A stretch of DNA of 64,000 nt from Desulfurivibrionaceae bacterium (GTDB lineage: Bacteria > Desulfobacterota > Desulfobulbia > Desulfobulbales > VMSU01), in NCBI GenBank assembly GCA_030145275.1, contig JAQYVV010000007.1, positions 1 through 64,000 of the forward strand. The letters run 5' to 3'. Each line of letters opens with the position of its first letter. Position 1 is the stretch's first letter. The notes beneath the pieces were generated by a model. The model was not told the DNA's origin and searched no databases. It was given only the letters and a program-made list of their open reading frames with translations. The position numbers and the translations under genes were made by a program. Below are positions 8,803 through 16,715 of this stretch, one piece after another.

Positions 8803-10068
8803 TCAACTTTTTTTAACTTTTTCAATTATTCCAGTCGTGGAAAAAGAGGCAAGCATGGGAATATTTATGACGGCACCCCCGGCGGCAATGACCTCCGAAG
8901 CACCAACAATCTTGTCGATCGGCCAGTCAGCCCCCTTAACCAGGACATCAGGCATAAGTGTCGTAATCAGGTGCAAAGGTGTCTCTTCATCGAAAAGAAC
9001 AACTCGGTCAACTGCGGCAAGTGCGGCAAGTACACGGGCCCTGCTTTCTTGATTGGAAACAGGACGACTCGGCCCTTTGATTGCACTTACAGAGGCATCG
9101 CTGTTGAGTCCTACAACCAGGAGATCTCCTTGCCTCCTAGCCTCTTCCAGGTACGAGACGTGTCCAGGGTGAAGAAGATCGAAACAGCCATTGGTAAAAA
9201 CCACCTTGCGGCCCAGTTGTTTCTGGAGCAATATCTCCTCAGACAGGGCTTTAAGCCCATAAATTTTATCCTGATCATCAAAGGAGTAGGGCCTGGGGGC
9301 AATAGTATTGAACAATTCCCGCAGATCATCACAACTCTTCTGGTCCACGACATTTTTTGCAACAGCTGGAGCATCTCCGGCTTCGGCAAGAATCTTACCA
9401 TCAGGGGCAATGAGCATAGAATGACCGGCAAATAAAACCTCACCGGTTATACCACACCTATTAGACGCCGCAACAAATGTTTGGTTTTCAATGGCACGCG
9501 CCTGCAGCAATGTGCGCCAATGTTCTGTCCTGATGGCTGGCCACTGAGCAGAGACAACCAGCAGATTCACCCCGACCCCCATTTGAGCCTTAACCAGTTC
9601 TGGAAAACGTAAATCAAAGCAGACAAGTCCGGCCGCCAAGCCAAAGGGGAGACCTACCGGTCCAGGGTTGCGCCCGGCCCTGAAATATTTTGTCTCGGCC
9701 ATTGGTGCAAAAAGATGCTGCTTTCTGTATCGTCCCAAGACTCCTGAAGCATCAGAGAAATAAAGGGTGTTGTGAAAAAAAGTATCAGCCTCTGACTCTA
9801 CAGCCTCGGGCAGAGATCCGGCTAAGACAATACCATATTTCCCAGCCTCTTCTTGCAGGGCCCCAAGGAGTTCAGGCGTACGCCTGGCATGTTCGCCAAG
9901 ATTTGCATAATCAAATCCTGCTCCCCACAGTTCAGGCAAAACAACCACTGTCCCCTTTTCAGGAGCCAGGTCACCTAAGCCTTTCTTAACGGCAGCCAGG
10001 TTTTCAGCCCATTTTCCATGCTTTACATCAAACTGGATAAAGCCTATAGAGTTCGCTAATTGTTTCAA
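8803..10068 (-). CDS. Fusion of nitrilase-type amidohydrolase with HldE C-terminal adenylyltransferase
   Basis: 421 residues with two complete enzymes. Residues 1 to about 265 are a carbon-nitrogen hydrolase: Glu in LPELWGAGFD, Lys in YRKQHLF, Cys in AGLVCFDLRFPEL, the E-K-C triad of omega-amidase/NIT2-like proteins. From about residue 285 to the end is the nucleotidyltransferase of HldE/RfaE2 (FTNGCFDLLHPGHVSYLEEA, then NSDASVSAIKGPSRP, VLVKGADWP), which makes ADP-heptose for LPS core. A linker around LFNTIAPRPYSFDDQDK joins them. It is followed on the same strand by znuA, 12 nt away. The pairing of the two activities is not explained by any pathway I know. Confidence 0.88.
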   Translation of the reverse strand: MKQLANSIGFIQFDVKHGKWAENLAAVKKGLGDLAPEKGTVVVLPELWGAGFDYANLGEHARRTPELLGALQEEAGKYGIVLAGSLPEAVESEADTFFHNTLYFSDASGVLGRYRKQHLFAPMAETKYFRAGRNPGPVGLPFGLAAGLVCFDLRFPELVKAQMGVGVNLLVVSAQWPAIRTEHWRTLLQARAIENQTFVAASNRCGITGEVLFAGHSMLIAPDGKILAEAGDAPAVAKNVVDQKSCDDLRELFNTIAPRPYSFDDQDKIYGLKALSEEILLQKQLGRKVVFTNGCFDLLHPGHVSYLEEARRQGDLLVVGLNSDASVSAIKGPSRPVSNQESRARVLAALAAVDRVVLFDEETPLHLITTLMPDVLVKGADWPIDKIVGASEVIAAGGAVINIPMLASFSTTGIIEKVKKS

Positions 10069-10289
10069 TGTACGTCCTTTATCTGTCTGTATTCCACGAA
10101 GATATTTCTTCCGTATTGAAAAATAATCAATTTTAGATTTAACTTAACCTAATTTATTACAATTTTTTTTGCCAGCTAGTTCAGAAACACTCGGGCCTTC
10201 GATTTGTCCGTAATTCTATTAACAGATAACTATCCAGGAGACCGTCCAAGAATAAATATCGAAGCAGATAATTACTCTCGAACAACCTC
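10069..10289. other. Intergenic region between divergent genes
   Basis: Divergent region of the fusion gene and the RACo-like gene. It is AT-rich and must hold at least the leftward promoter, but no clear -35/-10 pair or operator stood out. Copy B2 begins at its right edge. Confidence 0.4.
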
Positions 10290-10404
10290 CTAATCCAGAT
10301 AAACCGGAAATAAGTACCTTAACAGTAGATGCAACACCTTTAAATGAATCTACTGTTTTCATTTCTTGCCATAAAAAACACAAAAATGATTTCTAAGGTA
10401 CTAA
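10290..10404 (+). repeat. Family B palindromic element, copy B2
   Basis: Bounded by CTAA at both ends (10290-10293 and 10401-10404). Left hairpin TCCAG ATAAA CCGGA, then AAGTACCTTAACAG, with the matching arm CTAAGGTACTAA at the right. It ends 19 nt before the ATG of the RACo-like gene and therefore lies in its leader. Confidence 0.92.
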
Positions 10405-10423
10405 TCATTTTAGAGGCAGTAGC

Positions 10424-12355
10424 ATGGAAAAGACAATCCATTTTTTACCAGATGATGTGAAGATTACCGTAGACACGGGTGAAAACCTCCTTGATGCCGC
10501 CGCCCGTGCCGGTGTCTATATCCATGCTTTTTGTGGTGGTGACGGGGTCTGCGGCAAATGTAAAGTGGAAGTGACATCCGGTGAAGTCTCTAGCAGCCAG
10601 GCAGCGCCCACTTCAGAAAAAGATGCGGCTAAAAAAATCGTCTTGGCCTGTAAATCTACTGTGCTCAGCGATCTCACCATCCAGGTACCCTCCAAGACCA
10701 AGGCAGACGGCACGGCTCTAAAGAGGAAGCCAAAAACAACAAGGTCCATTTCGGCCCGCAGTCTCGACAGCCTGGTGGGTAAATGGGACGTGGACCCACC
10801 CATTGAAAAACGTTTTTTAAAGATTGACCCGCCCACCGTGGAAGACAATGTCCCAGATTTAAAACGCCTGATGCGTGCCATAAAAAAAGGGTGTTACGAG
10901 TGTGCCGAACCTACCTATGACCACCCGGCCCTGCTACAAGATCTCCCCTTTACCATGCGAGAAGCCAACTGGGAGGTAACCGTCATTATGCTGCGCGGTA
11001 AACGGAGCGAAGAGCCAGACCGCATAATTGCTGTCGAGCCAGGGGATACCACAGGCCAATTTTACGGCCTTGCTCTGGACATTGGCACAACAACCATAGG
11101 CGGCGTCCTGCTCAACCTGCATACTGGCGAAATCATTTCGGAAGCCTCCGTCTACAACAGTCAGATCGGTTATGGCGAAGATGTTATCTCACGCGTTGTT
11201 TATTCCCAAAGACCTGGTGGCCTAAAAGCCTTACAAGGAAAAGTTGTATATTCCATTAATCAGATTATTGAAAAAATTTGCAGAGAACTGATTATTAGCC
11301 CCAGCGATATCTCATATATTATGGCTGCGGGAAATACTATTATGGCCCATCTCCTGCTAGGCCTGGATCCCAAATTTATTCGGGAATCACCCTACGTGCC
11401 AATTTGCAACCAGATGCCGCTTACCCGGGCCGCCGCCCTAGGCATAGATGCACACCCCTCCATGCGGCTTTTCCTCTATCCCTCTGTGGCGAGCTATGTT
11501 GGCGGCGACATCACCTCGGGCGTGCATGCCTGCCAGATGCATAAAAGTCCAGAGATTACCCTTTTCATTGACATTGGCACCAACGGGGAAATAGTGGTGG
11601 GCAATAACGACTGGATGATGTGTACCGCCTGTTCTGCCGGACCCGCCTTTGAAGGTGGCGGCATAAAACACGGCATGAGAGCCTCAAGCGGCGCCATTGA
11701 AAATTTTCATATTGATCCCGACTCTTTAGACCCCATGATCATAACCATTAACCACACAAAGCCCCGCGGCATCTGCGGCTCAGGGCTGATCAGCATTGTC
11801 GCGGAACTTTTAGAGTGCGGGGTCATCGACCAGCAGGGCAAATTCAACCGGAAACTGGGCCACTCTCGCATCAGGGAAGGAATAGATAATTATGAGTATG
11901 TCATTGCCTGGGCCAAGGACTCTCTCACCGGTGAAGACATCGTTATTACCGAAGTTGACTTAGACAATTTGATCAGGGCGAAAGGGGCCATGTATGCCGG
12001 CTATGAAACTCTGCTGGAATCTGTAGGCATGGGCTTTGGTGATCTTGACAGAGTTATTCTGGCAGGCAATTTTGGGGCATATATTGACCTTGAACGGGCG
12101 ATTTCAATAGGCCTCTTGCCTGACATCGACAGGGATAAGTTCTTCTATCTCGGCAACGCTTCACTGCTCGGGGCTCAAATAAGCCTGACCGACCATAAAA
12201 GATTCAGAGACCGCATGGAAGTAAGCGGGCTGATGACCAATATGGAGCTCAGTGAAAGCCCGCAGTTCATGGACCATTATGTGGCTGCACTTTTTCTGCC
12301 GCACACAAACATGGATCTTTTCCCCAGCGTTAAAGAAAAATTATCGCTCAAATAG
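10424..12355 (+). CDS. RACo-like corrinoid activation protein (2Fe-2S plus ASKHA-type DUF4445)
   Basis: 643 residues. The N-terminus is a plant-type ferredoxin with cysteines 37, 43 and 46 (CGGDGVCGKC) and a fourth in LACKS near 77. A linker and middle domain follow, then a large ATPase-like domain with GLALDIGTTTIGGVLL (about 210), MAAGNTIMAHLLLGLDP, LFIDIGTNGEIVVGN and GICGSGLISIVAELL. Proteins of this type use ATP and low-potential electrons to return inactive Co(II) corrinoid to Co(I). The neighbour acsE, two genes on, transfers methyl groups to the corrinoid Fe-S protein, so this is probably its activator. Repeat A2 begins 3 nt after the stop codon. Confidence 0.9.
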   Translation: MEKTIHFLPDDVKITVDTGENLLDAAARAGVYIHAFCGGDGVCGKCKVEVTSGEVSSSQAAPTSEKDAAKKIVLACKSTVLSDLTIQVPSKTKADGTALKRKPKTTRSISARSLDSLVGKWDVDPPIEKRFLKIDPPTVEDNVPDLKRLMRAIKKGCYECAEPTYDHPALLQDLPFTMREANWEVTVIMLRGKRSEEPDRIIAVEPGDTTGQFYGLALDIGTTTIGGVLLNLHTGEIISEASVYNSQIGYGEDVISRVVYSQRPGGLKALQGKVVYSINQIIEKICRELIISPSDISYIMAAGNTIMAHLLLGLDPKFIRESPYVPICNQMPLTRAAALGIDAHPSMRLFLYPSVASYVGGDITSGVHACQMHKSPEITLFIDIGTNGEIVVGNNDWMMCTACSAGPAFEGGGIKHGMRASSGAIENFHIDPDSLDPMIITINHTKPRGICGSGLISIVAELLECGVIDQQGKFNRKLGHSRIREGIDNYEYVIAWAKDSLTGEDIVITEVDLDNLIRAKGAMYAGYETLLESVGMGFGDLDRVILAGNFGAYIDLERAISIGLLPDIDRDKFFYLGNASLLGAQISLTDHKRFRDRMEVSGLMTNMELSESPQFMDHYVAALFLPHTNMDLFPSVKEKLSLK

Positions 12356-12357
12356 AG

Positions 12358-12465
12358 GTAAGCGCTCCATGAACACCCTGCTGCACACGCTCAAGCCCTC
12401 CGATATACAGGAAGTATAATCGGGTGACTTGAGCGTGCACAGCAGGGTGCCCCTGAAACGCTTAC
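12358..12465 (+). repeat. Family A palindromic element, copy A2 (core only, divergent stem)
   Basis: Perfect ends GTAAGCG...CGCTTAC over 108 bp. The inner stem reads GCACACGCTCAAG...CTTGAGCGTGC instead of the CGTGATCGA...TCGATCACG of other copies, yet stays fully paired; CACCCTGCTG pairs with CAGCAGGGTG. The 47-bp tail is reduced to a degenerate remnant. Confidence 0.9.
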
Positions 12466-12512
12466 ATCCTGGGCTGTGGTTTATTGATCGCTATCAAATA
12501 GAGAGAACTCAT

Positions 12513-13322
12513 ATGGAAATCCAGGCAGACCTATCGGTCTGTACCTCTGTTTTTAAGAACGCCAACTCGCTGCAAAGCCTGCTCTCCTCGCTTTATCAAA
12601 CAGCCGGGCCTGTCTCCCTTGAAGTGATTGCCGTGGACAGGTCTGGACTTGTTGCCAATCTCCTCCAAAAAGAGTTTCCCCAGCTCATTGTCTACGAGGA
12701 TTCACAAGAAAAAAACCCTATCAAAGCATTAAACAGGGGGCTGCAACTTGCCACAGGCCGTTATGTTTCAGCCTGGGACAACGATGTTCTTGCTAAACCT
12801 GCCTGCCTGCAAACCTTACTTGATTTTTTGGACGAAACCCCTGACGTGGGCCTGGCTGGACCCAAAATTACAGATGCATACGGGAAAACGGAACCATCCT
12901 GGCAAAAATTCCCCTCACTTCTCACCGTTTTAAACTCTCTTTCCCCTTTCAAGCGTTCCGGCAAACATAATCATGACCAAAACCTTATGCCTTTCTCCCC
13001 TGATCTGCAAGACGATGTTGAGATCGAATGGCTGCAAAGCGGAGTTCATATAATTCGCCGAGAGGTTCTTGAAGAGATTGGTTTTTTTGATCCCTCCTTT
13101 CCCTGGGCCTTTGCGGAGATGGATTACTATCAACGCGCCCGAAAGGCTGGCTGGCATAATTTTTTCTGTCCAAGTGCTGAGGTACTCCACCCAAATCCGG
13201 CCCGATACCACCCAGAACTGAGACCGCAAGATTCATACAGCGAAGTTGCAAGAGACTCTTTCAGATATCTACAAAAAAATTGGCTCCCGAGAAAAAATCA
13301 ATTTCAAGATGCGGGTTTTTAA
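12513..13322 (+). CDS. Family 2 glycosyltransferase
   Basis: About 269 residues from ATG 12513 (MEIQADLSVCTSVFKNANSL). The frame extends 84 nt upstream, but that part is translated repeat A2, so the start was placed after it. GT-A fold features: VCTSVFKNANSLQSLLSSL at the start, LEVIAVDRSG, NPIKALNRGLQLATGRYVSA, a WDNDV motif in place of DxD, and a C-terminal AEMDYYQRARKAGW with LHPNPARY. It resembles rhamnosyltransferase/WbbL-like GT2 proteins. Substrate unknown; it sits between RACo and acsE without an obvious link to either. Confidence 0.8.
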   Translation: MEIQADLSVCTSVFKNANSLQSLLSSLYQTAGPVSLEVIAVDRSGLVANLLQKEFPQLIVYEDSQEKNPIKALNRGLQLATGRYVSAWDNDVLAKPACLQTLLDFLDETPDVGLAGPKITDAYGKTEPSWQKFPSLLTVLNSLSPFKRSGKHNHDQNLMPFSPDLQDDVEIEWLQSGVHIIRREVLEEIGFFDPSFPWAFAEMDYYQRARKAGWHNFFCPSAEVLHPNPARYHPELRPQDSYSEVARDSFRYLQKNWLPRKNQFQDAGF

Positions 13323-13411
13323 CCAAAAAGTAAATCCACCCCAGCTAAGTAGTTTTACGCATCCAAGAACTGGCAAGGCCTGCCTGTGATAGTGAACACT
13401 TTTGTTGTTTG

Positions 13412-13440
13412 TTGACAACCGAAAGAATAAAGGCTATTTT
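13412..13440 (+). promoter_or_regulatory. Sigma-70 promoter of acsE
   Basis: TTGACA at 13412-13417, 17-nt spacer, TATTTT at 13435-13440. It lies 92 nt upstream of the acsE ATG and downstream of the glycosyltransferase stop codon, so acsE is transcribed on its own. Confidence 0.65.
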
Positions 13441-13531
13441 ACCTCTTTTTTATATTTAAACTTACCCCTTGGTTCTCAAGGCCAAGGTACAATAAATTTT
13501 ATTTTAGAACCAAATCCACAAGGAGGATTCA

Positions 13532-14425
13532 ATGACAACAATTCAAGGAATAGCTGAAAGTATTAACATCATGGGCACCAGAAGCGGCGTTGCCATGAAA
13601 GAGAGAAATGCTACCCCAATTCAGGAAATGGCCAAAGAGGAAGCAGCAGCCGGTGCCACATACCTTGATCTCAATATCGGACCAGCCCGAAAAGACGGGG
13701 TTGAACTTATGCCATGGGTTGTTGAGACCGTTCAGGCAGTAACAGACACCCCCCTCTGCCTTGACACCACTAACGGTGATGCCATGGAAGCGGGCTTTAA
13801 GGTTGTTAAAAACAAGGCCGATGCTATTATGAACTCCATTTCGGCCCAACCAGAACGCATGGAAAAACTTATTCCTGTTGCAGCTGAAGCAGGCTGTAAC
13901 GTTGTTGCTCTTCTTTGGGGCCCAGATGGAATGCCACGGGATTCAAATGAGAGAGCCGCAATGTCTGTCGATTTGATGATGGCTCTTACCGAAGCCGGTA
14001 TCCCGAACGAAAAAATGCTCTTTGACCCGATTGCCACACCCATTACTCTTGGCGTCGACCAGATAAACGCGGGCTTTGAGTTTTTGAGCATGCTGCAAGA
14101 CATTGCTCCAGGATCTAGTTCAACCATAGGCCTTTCCAACGTCTCAAACGGTGTTGCCGAACATCTTCGTAAATATCTTGACAGAACATACCTGATCATG
14201 TTGATGAAACACGGTCTTAAAACCGCCATCGTCAACTCCTATGACCCTGAACTTATAGCCATTGCCAAAGGGGAAAGGCAAGAACTTGTCGACCTTGTCT
14301 TCGGAATGTTGGACGGCAACGACCCTGATCCAGCAACCCTTTCCGGATCAGCTCTAGAGCATTATAAAACTGTTAACGCCCTTACCGGAAAGACCATTTT
14401 CTCAGAGTCTTGGCTCGAGCTGTAG
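13532..14425 (+). CDS. acsE: Methyltetrahydrofolate:corrinoid/iron-sulfur protein methyltransferase
   Basis: 297 residues with a strong site (AAGGAGGATTCA before ATG). Pterin-binding TIM barrel: MGTRSGVAMKERNATPI near the N-terminus, GATYLDLNIGPARKDGVELM, PLCLDTTNGDAMEAG, and GLSNVSNGV near residue 205. These match AcsE/MetH-type methyltransferases, which pass the methyl group between methyl-THF and the corrinoid Fe-S protein of the Wood-Ljungdahl pathway. In a sulfate reducer this could run oxidatively or reductively. The RACo-like gene upstream fits the same pathway. A small CCACTT/AAGTGG hairpin and then repeat A3 follow the stop codon. Confidence 0.9.
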   Translation: MTTIQGIAESINIMGTRSGVAMKERNATPIQEMAKEEAAAGATYLDLNIGPARKDGVELMPWVVETVQAVTDTPLCLDTTNGDAMEAGFKVVKNKADAIMNSISAQPERMEKLIPVAAEAGCNVVALLWGPDGMPRDSNERAAMSVDLMMALTEAGIPNEKMLFDPIATPITLGVDQINAGFEFLSMLQDIAPGSSSTIGLSNVSNGVAEHLRKYLDRTYLIMLMKHGLKTAIVNSYDPELIAIAKGERQELVDLVFGMLDGNDPDPATLSGSALEHYKTVNALTGKTIFSESWLEL

Positions 14426-14441
14426 CCACTTGAAAAAGTGG

Positions 14442-14595
14442 GTAAGCGCTCCATGAGCACCCCGCTGCACGTGATCGACCCCCATGATATGCAGGGGGTA
14501 TAATCGCGTGGCTCGATCACGCACATCGGGGTGCCCCTGAAACGCCTACGGACCTGGGGTTATGCAATCTTGGGTGTACTTAAATGATCGCTAAC
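14442..14595 (+). repeat. Family A palindromic element, copy A3 (full length)
   Basis: GTAAGCGCTCCATGAGCACC at the left, CGCTAAC at the right. The central loop stem reads CCCCCATGATATGCAGGGGG. The core's right end is CGCCTAC rather than CGCTTAC. It begins 17 nt after the acsE stop codon in the same orientation as the gene. Confidence 0.92.
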
Positions 14596-14621
14596 CCAAA
14601 AAGCACTACCCGTGTAAACTA

Positions 14622-14653
14622 ACCTTTCTTGCTGATTGCCTCCCAAGAAAGGT
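14622..14653. repeat. Inverted repeat ACCTTTCTTG / CAAGAAAGGT
   Basis: Perfect 10-bp arms with a 12-nt loop between repeat A3 and the terminator. It has no T run of its own and may be part of a compound 3' end of acsE. Confidence 0.55.
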
Positions 14654-14670
14654 AAAGAAATAATTTGCCA

Positions 14671-14712
14671 AAAAAATGCCTAAAGCTTATTTATAAGCTT
14701 TAGGCATTTTTT
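14671..14712 (+). terminator. Rho-independent terminator
   Basis: AAAAAATGCCTAAAGCTTA, short loop, TAAGCTTTAGGCATTTTTT: a nearly perfect long stem with an A run and a T run, working in both directions. It ends the acsE unit, about 245 nt after the acsE stop codon and beyond repeat A3. Confidence 0.9.
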
Positions 14713-14738
14713 ATTCCATTGCAACCCGAGCAGAGATT

Positions 14739-15317
14739 ATGACAGATATCCCTTCCCACCATCATATTTATGGCATGATTGAAGATTACGTGACCGGGGA
14801 ACAGATTGTCGATACCGATGACGAGCGCTACAGACAAAAGATGGCCCGGTTTTTGGTTGCAGAAAAAGGGTATAATAAAACCGATCTGACTCCAAGACTG
14901 AAAATTGAGACCCTCTTTTCTAAAAATTTTGTTGTTTCCACCATTGATCTTACAATCTCCATAGAAGGGAAAAAGTTTTTCGTCCTCAGATACGGTCCGG
15001 GCTCAATGGTCACCAGAGAAAGATCGGCTATTGCCGCAGCCAGAGTTCTGGAAAAGGAGTATCAGATACCCTTTGCAGCGGTGACCAATGGTGAGGACCT
15101 GGAATTTGTCAATGTGGCAACCGGCAAGGTTATTGGCACCGGCTTCGCCTCGCTGCCCAGCAAAAAAGAGGGCCTGCAGCAAATCAAAGAGATATCTTTT
15201 TCTGCTCCGCCTTCGGATTCTCAGCGGGAAAGAGAGCTACGAATATTAAACACCTACGACATTCAAGTTTGCTGTGCCGGAGACCCCTGCGCGCTGCCAA
15301 ATGCCTCGGAAGGTTAA
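14739..15317 (+). CDS. HsdR N-terminal-domain-like protein
   Basis: 192 residues. The region MIEDYVTGEQIVDTDDERYR followed by QKMARFLVAEKGYNKTDLTP and later KKFFVLRYGPGSMVTRERSA and IPFAAVTNGEDLEFVNVATG resembles the small proteins annotated as type I restriction enzyme R protein N-terminal domain (PD-(D/E)XK-like fold). No helicase, HsdM or HsdS gene is nearby, so it is not a restriction system here. Such solitary proteins are common in deltaproteobacteria and their role is not known. The frame of the next gene overlaps its 3' end, but that gene's real start is 42 nt downstream. Confidence 0.65.
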   Translation: MTDIPSHHHIYGMIEDYVTGEQIVDTDDERYRQKMARFLVAEKGYNKTDLTPRLKIETLFSKNFVVSTIDLTISIEGKKFFVLRYGPGSMVTRERSAIAAARVLEKEYQIPFAAVTNGEDLEFVNVATGKVIGTGFASLPSKKEGLQQIKEISFSAPPSDSQRERELRILNTYDIQVCCAGDPCALPNASEG

Positions 15318-15358
15318 CCTTTAAAAAAATACCATTGCAACTATTCAGGAGTCCCCAT

Positions 15359-16708
15359 ATGACTGCACAAAAAACCGGATGGACAAAATCAAGCTGGAAA
15401 AACTACACCGCACTGCAACAGCCAAATTGGCCAAACCAGGAACTCTATGAGCAAGCAATAGGGAGCATCTCCAATCTGCCTCCCCTGGTCTTTGCAGGAG
15501 AGATCCGCACCCTAAAGGATATGCTTGCCAAAGCAGTAGACGGCGAGGCCTTTCTTCTCCAGGGAGGTTCCTGCTCAGAGGATTTTGCCAACTGTACCGC
15601 CCCTGGGGTCAGAGAAACCCTAAAGGTCATCCTGCAGATGGCCGTTGTTCTCAGCTATGCAGGCGGCAAACCGGTTATTAAGGTTGGGCGTATCGCCGGC
15701 CAATACGCCAAACCCCGCTCCTCGGACACCGAGATGGTCGACGGCCTAGAAATCTCCAGTTACAGGGGAGACATGGTCAACAGCCCAGAGCCAACAGTAA
15801 CCGCCCGTATTCCTGATCCTGATCGCATGCTTAAAGGGTACTACCTTGCAGCCGCGACCTTGAACATCCTAAGGGCTTATACTCGAGGCGGATTTGGCGC
15901 CTTGCACCGGGTCAATGCCTGGAACACCGAATTTGTCAAGACCTCGCCAATGGGTAGGTCCTATGAACGCCTTGCCAAACAGATCGACCAGGCCCTGCAC
16001 TTCATGAAAGTAATTGGTTTTGAAACCGATCACCCACTCATCAACCAGGCATCTTTTTTCACCTCCCACGAGGCCCTTCTCCTTGGCTACGAGGAAGCAT
16101 TAACCAGACAGGACTCCACCACCGGTCTCTGGTATGACTGTAGCGCCCACATGCTTTGGATCGGGGAACGGACCAGGCAGGTAGATGGTGCCCATGTTGA
16201 GTTTCTAAGCGGAGTGCTTAATCCAATTGGCGTAAAAATTGGTCCATCCAGGGAAATTGATGATGTAAAAAGGCTGGTGGAGAAACTCAATCCTGAAAAT
16301 GAAGCGGGACGTATCACGCTGATCACCCGCTTTGGGGCCAGTAAAATTGAAAAATATCTGCCGTCCCTCCTGCGAGAAATGAAACGGGAGGGGTATAAAA
16401 TAGTCTGGAGCTGCGACCCTATGCATGGCAACACCTATACCGCCGACAGCAGCCATAAGACCCGTAATTTCAATGATATCCTCCAGGAAATCCAATGTTT
16501 TTTTGATATTAACTGGGCCGAAGGTACTGTGCCTGGCGGCATTCACTTTGAACTGACCGGCGACAACGTAACGGAATGTGTCGGCGGCGGACGCAACATC
16601 TTGGACCAACAGCTAAAACAAAACTATCAGACCAATTGCGACCCCCGCCTGAACGCAGAACAAAGTCTGGAAATTGCCTTTCAGGTGGCAGAGATGATTC
16701 GCCGCTAA
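15359..16708 (+). CDS. Class II 3-deoxy-7-phosphoheptulonate synthase
   Basis: 449 residues from ATG 15359, which has CAGGAG upstream; the longer frame lacks conserved residues. Type II (plant/AroA-II) DAHP synthase motifs: WTKSSWKNYTALQQPNWP at the start, FLLQGGSCSEDF with the metal-binding Cys, VGRIAGQYAKPRSSDTE, the C-terminal RITLITRFGASKIEKYLP, VWSCDPMHGNT and GGIHFELTGDNVTECVGG. It condenses phosphoenolpyruvate with erythrose-4-phosphate, the first step of aromatic amino-acid synthesis. It converges with acnB, only 7 nt between the two stops. Confidence 0.94.
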   Translation: MTAQKTGWTKSSWKNYTALQQPNWPNQELYEQAIGSISNLPPLVFAGEIRTLKDMLAKAVDGEAFLLQGGSCSEDFANCTAPGVRETLKVILQMAVVLSYAGGKPVIKVGRIAGQYAKPRSSDTEMVDGLEISSYRGDMVNSPEPTVTARIPDPDRMLKGYYLAAATLNILRAYTRGGFGALHRVNAWNTEFVKTSPMGRSYERLAKQIDQALHFMKVIGFETDHPLINQASFFTSHEALLLGYEEALTRQDSTTGLWYDCSAHMLWIGERTRQVDGAHVEFLSGVLNPIGVKIGPSREIDDVKRLVEKLNPENEAGRITLITRFGASKIEKYLPSLLREMKREGYKIVWSCDPMHGNTYTADSSHKTRNFNDILQEIQCFFDINWAEGTVPGGIHFELTGDNVTECVGGGRNILDQQLKQNYQTNCDPRLNAEQSLEIAFQVAEMIRR

Positions 16709-16715
16709 AATTGCG

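Noticed and set aside
12429..12512. Longer N-terminus of the glycosyltransferase
   Set aside because: This part is translated repeat A2; the GT2 fold begins right after the ATG at 12513.
14739..15317. HsdR-like protein as part of a defence system
   Set aside because: No methylase, specificity or helicase genes nearby; flanked by metabolic genes.
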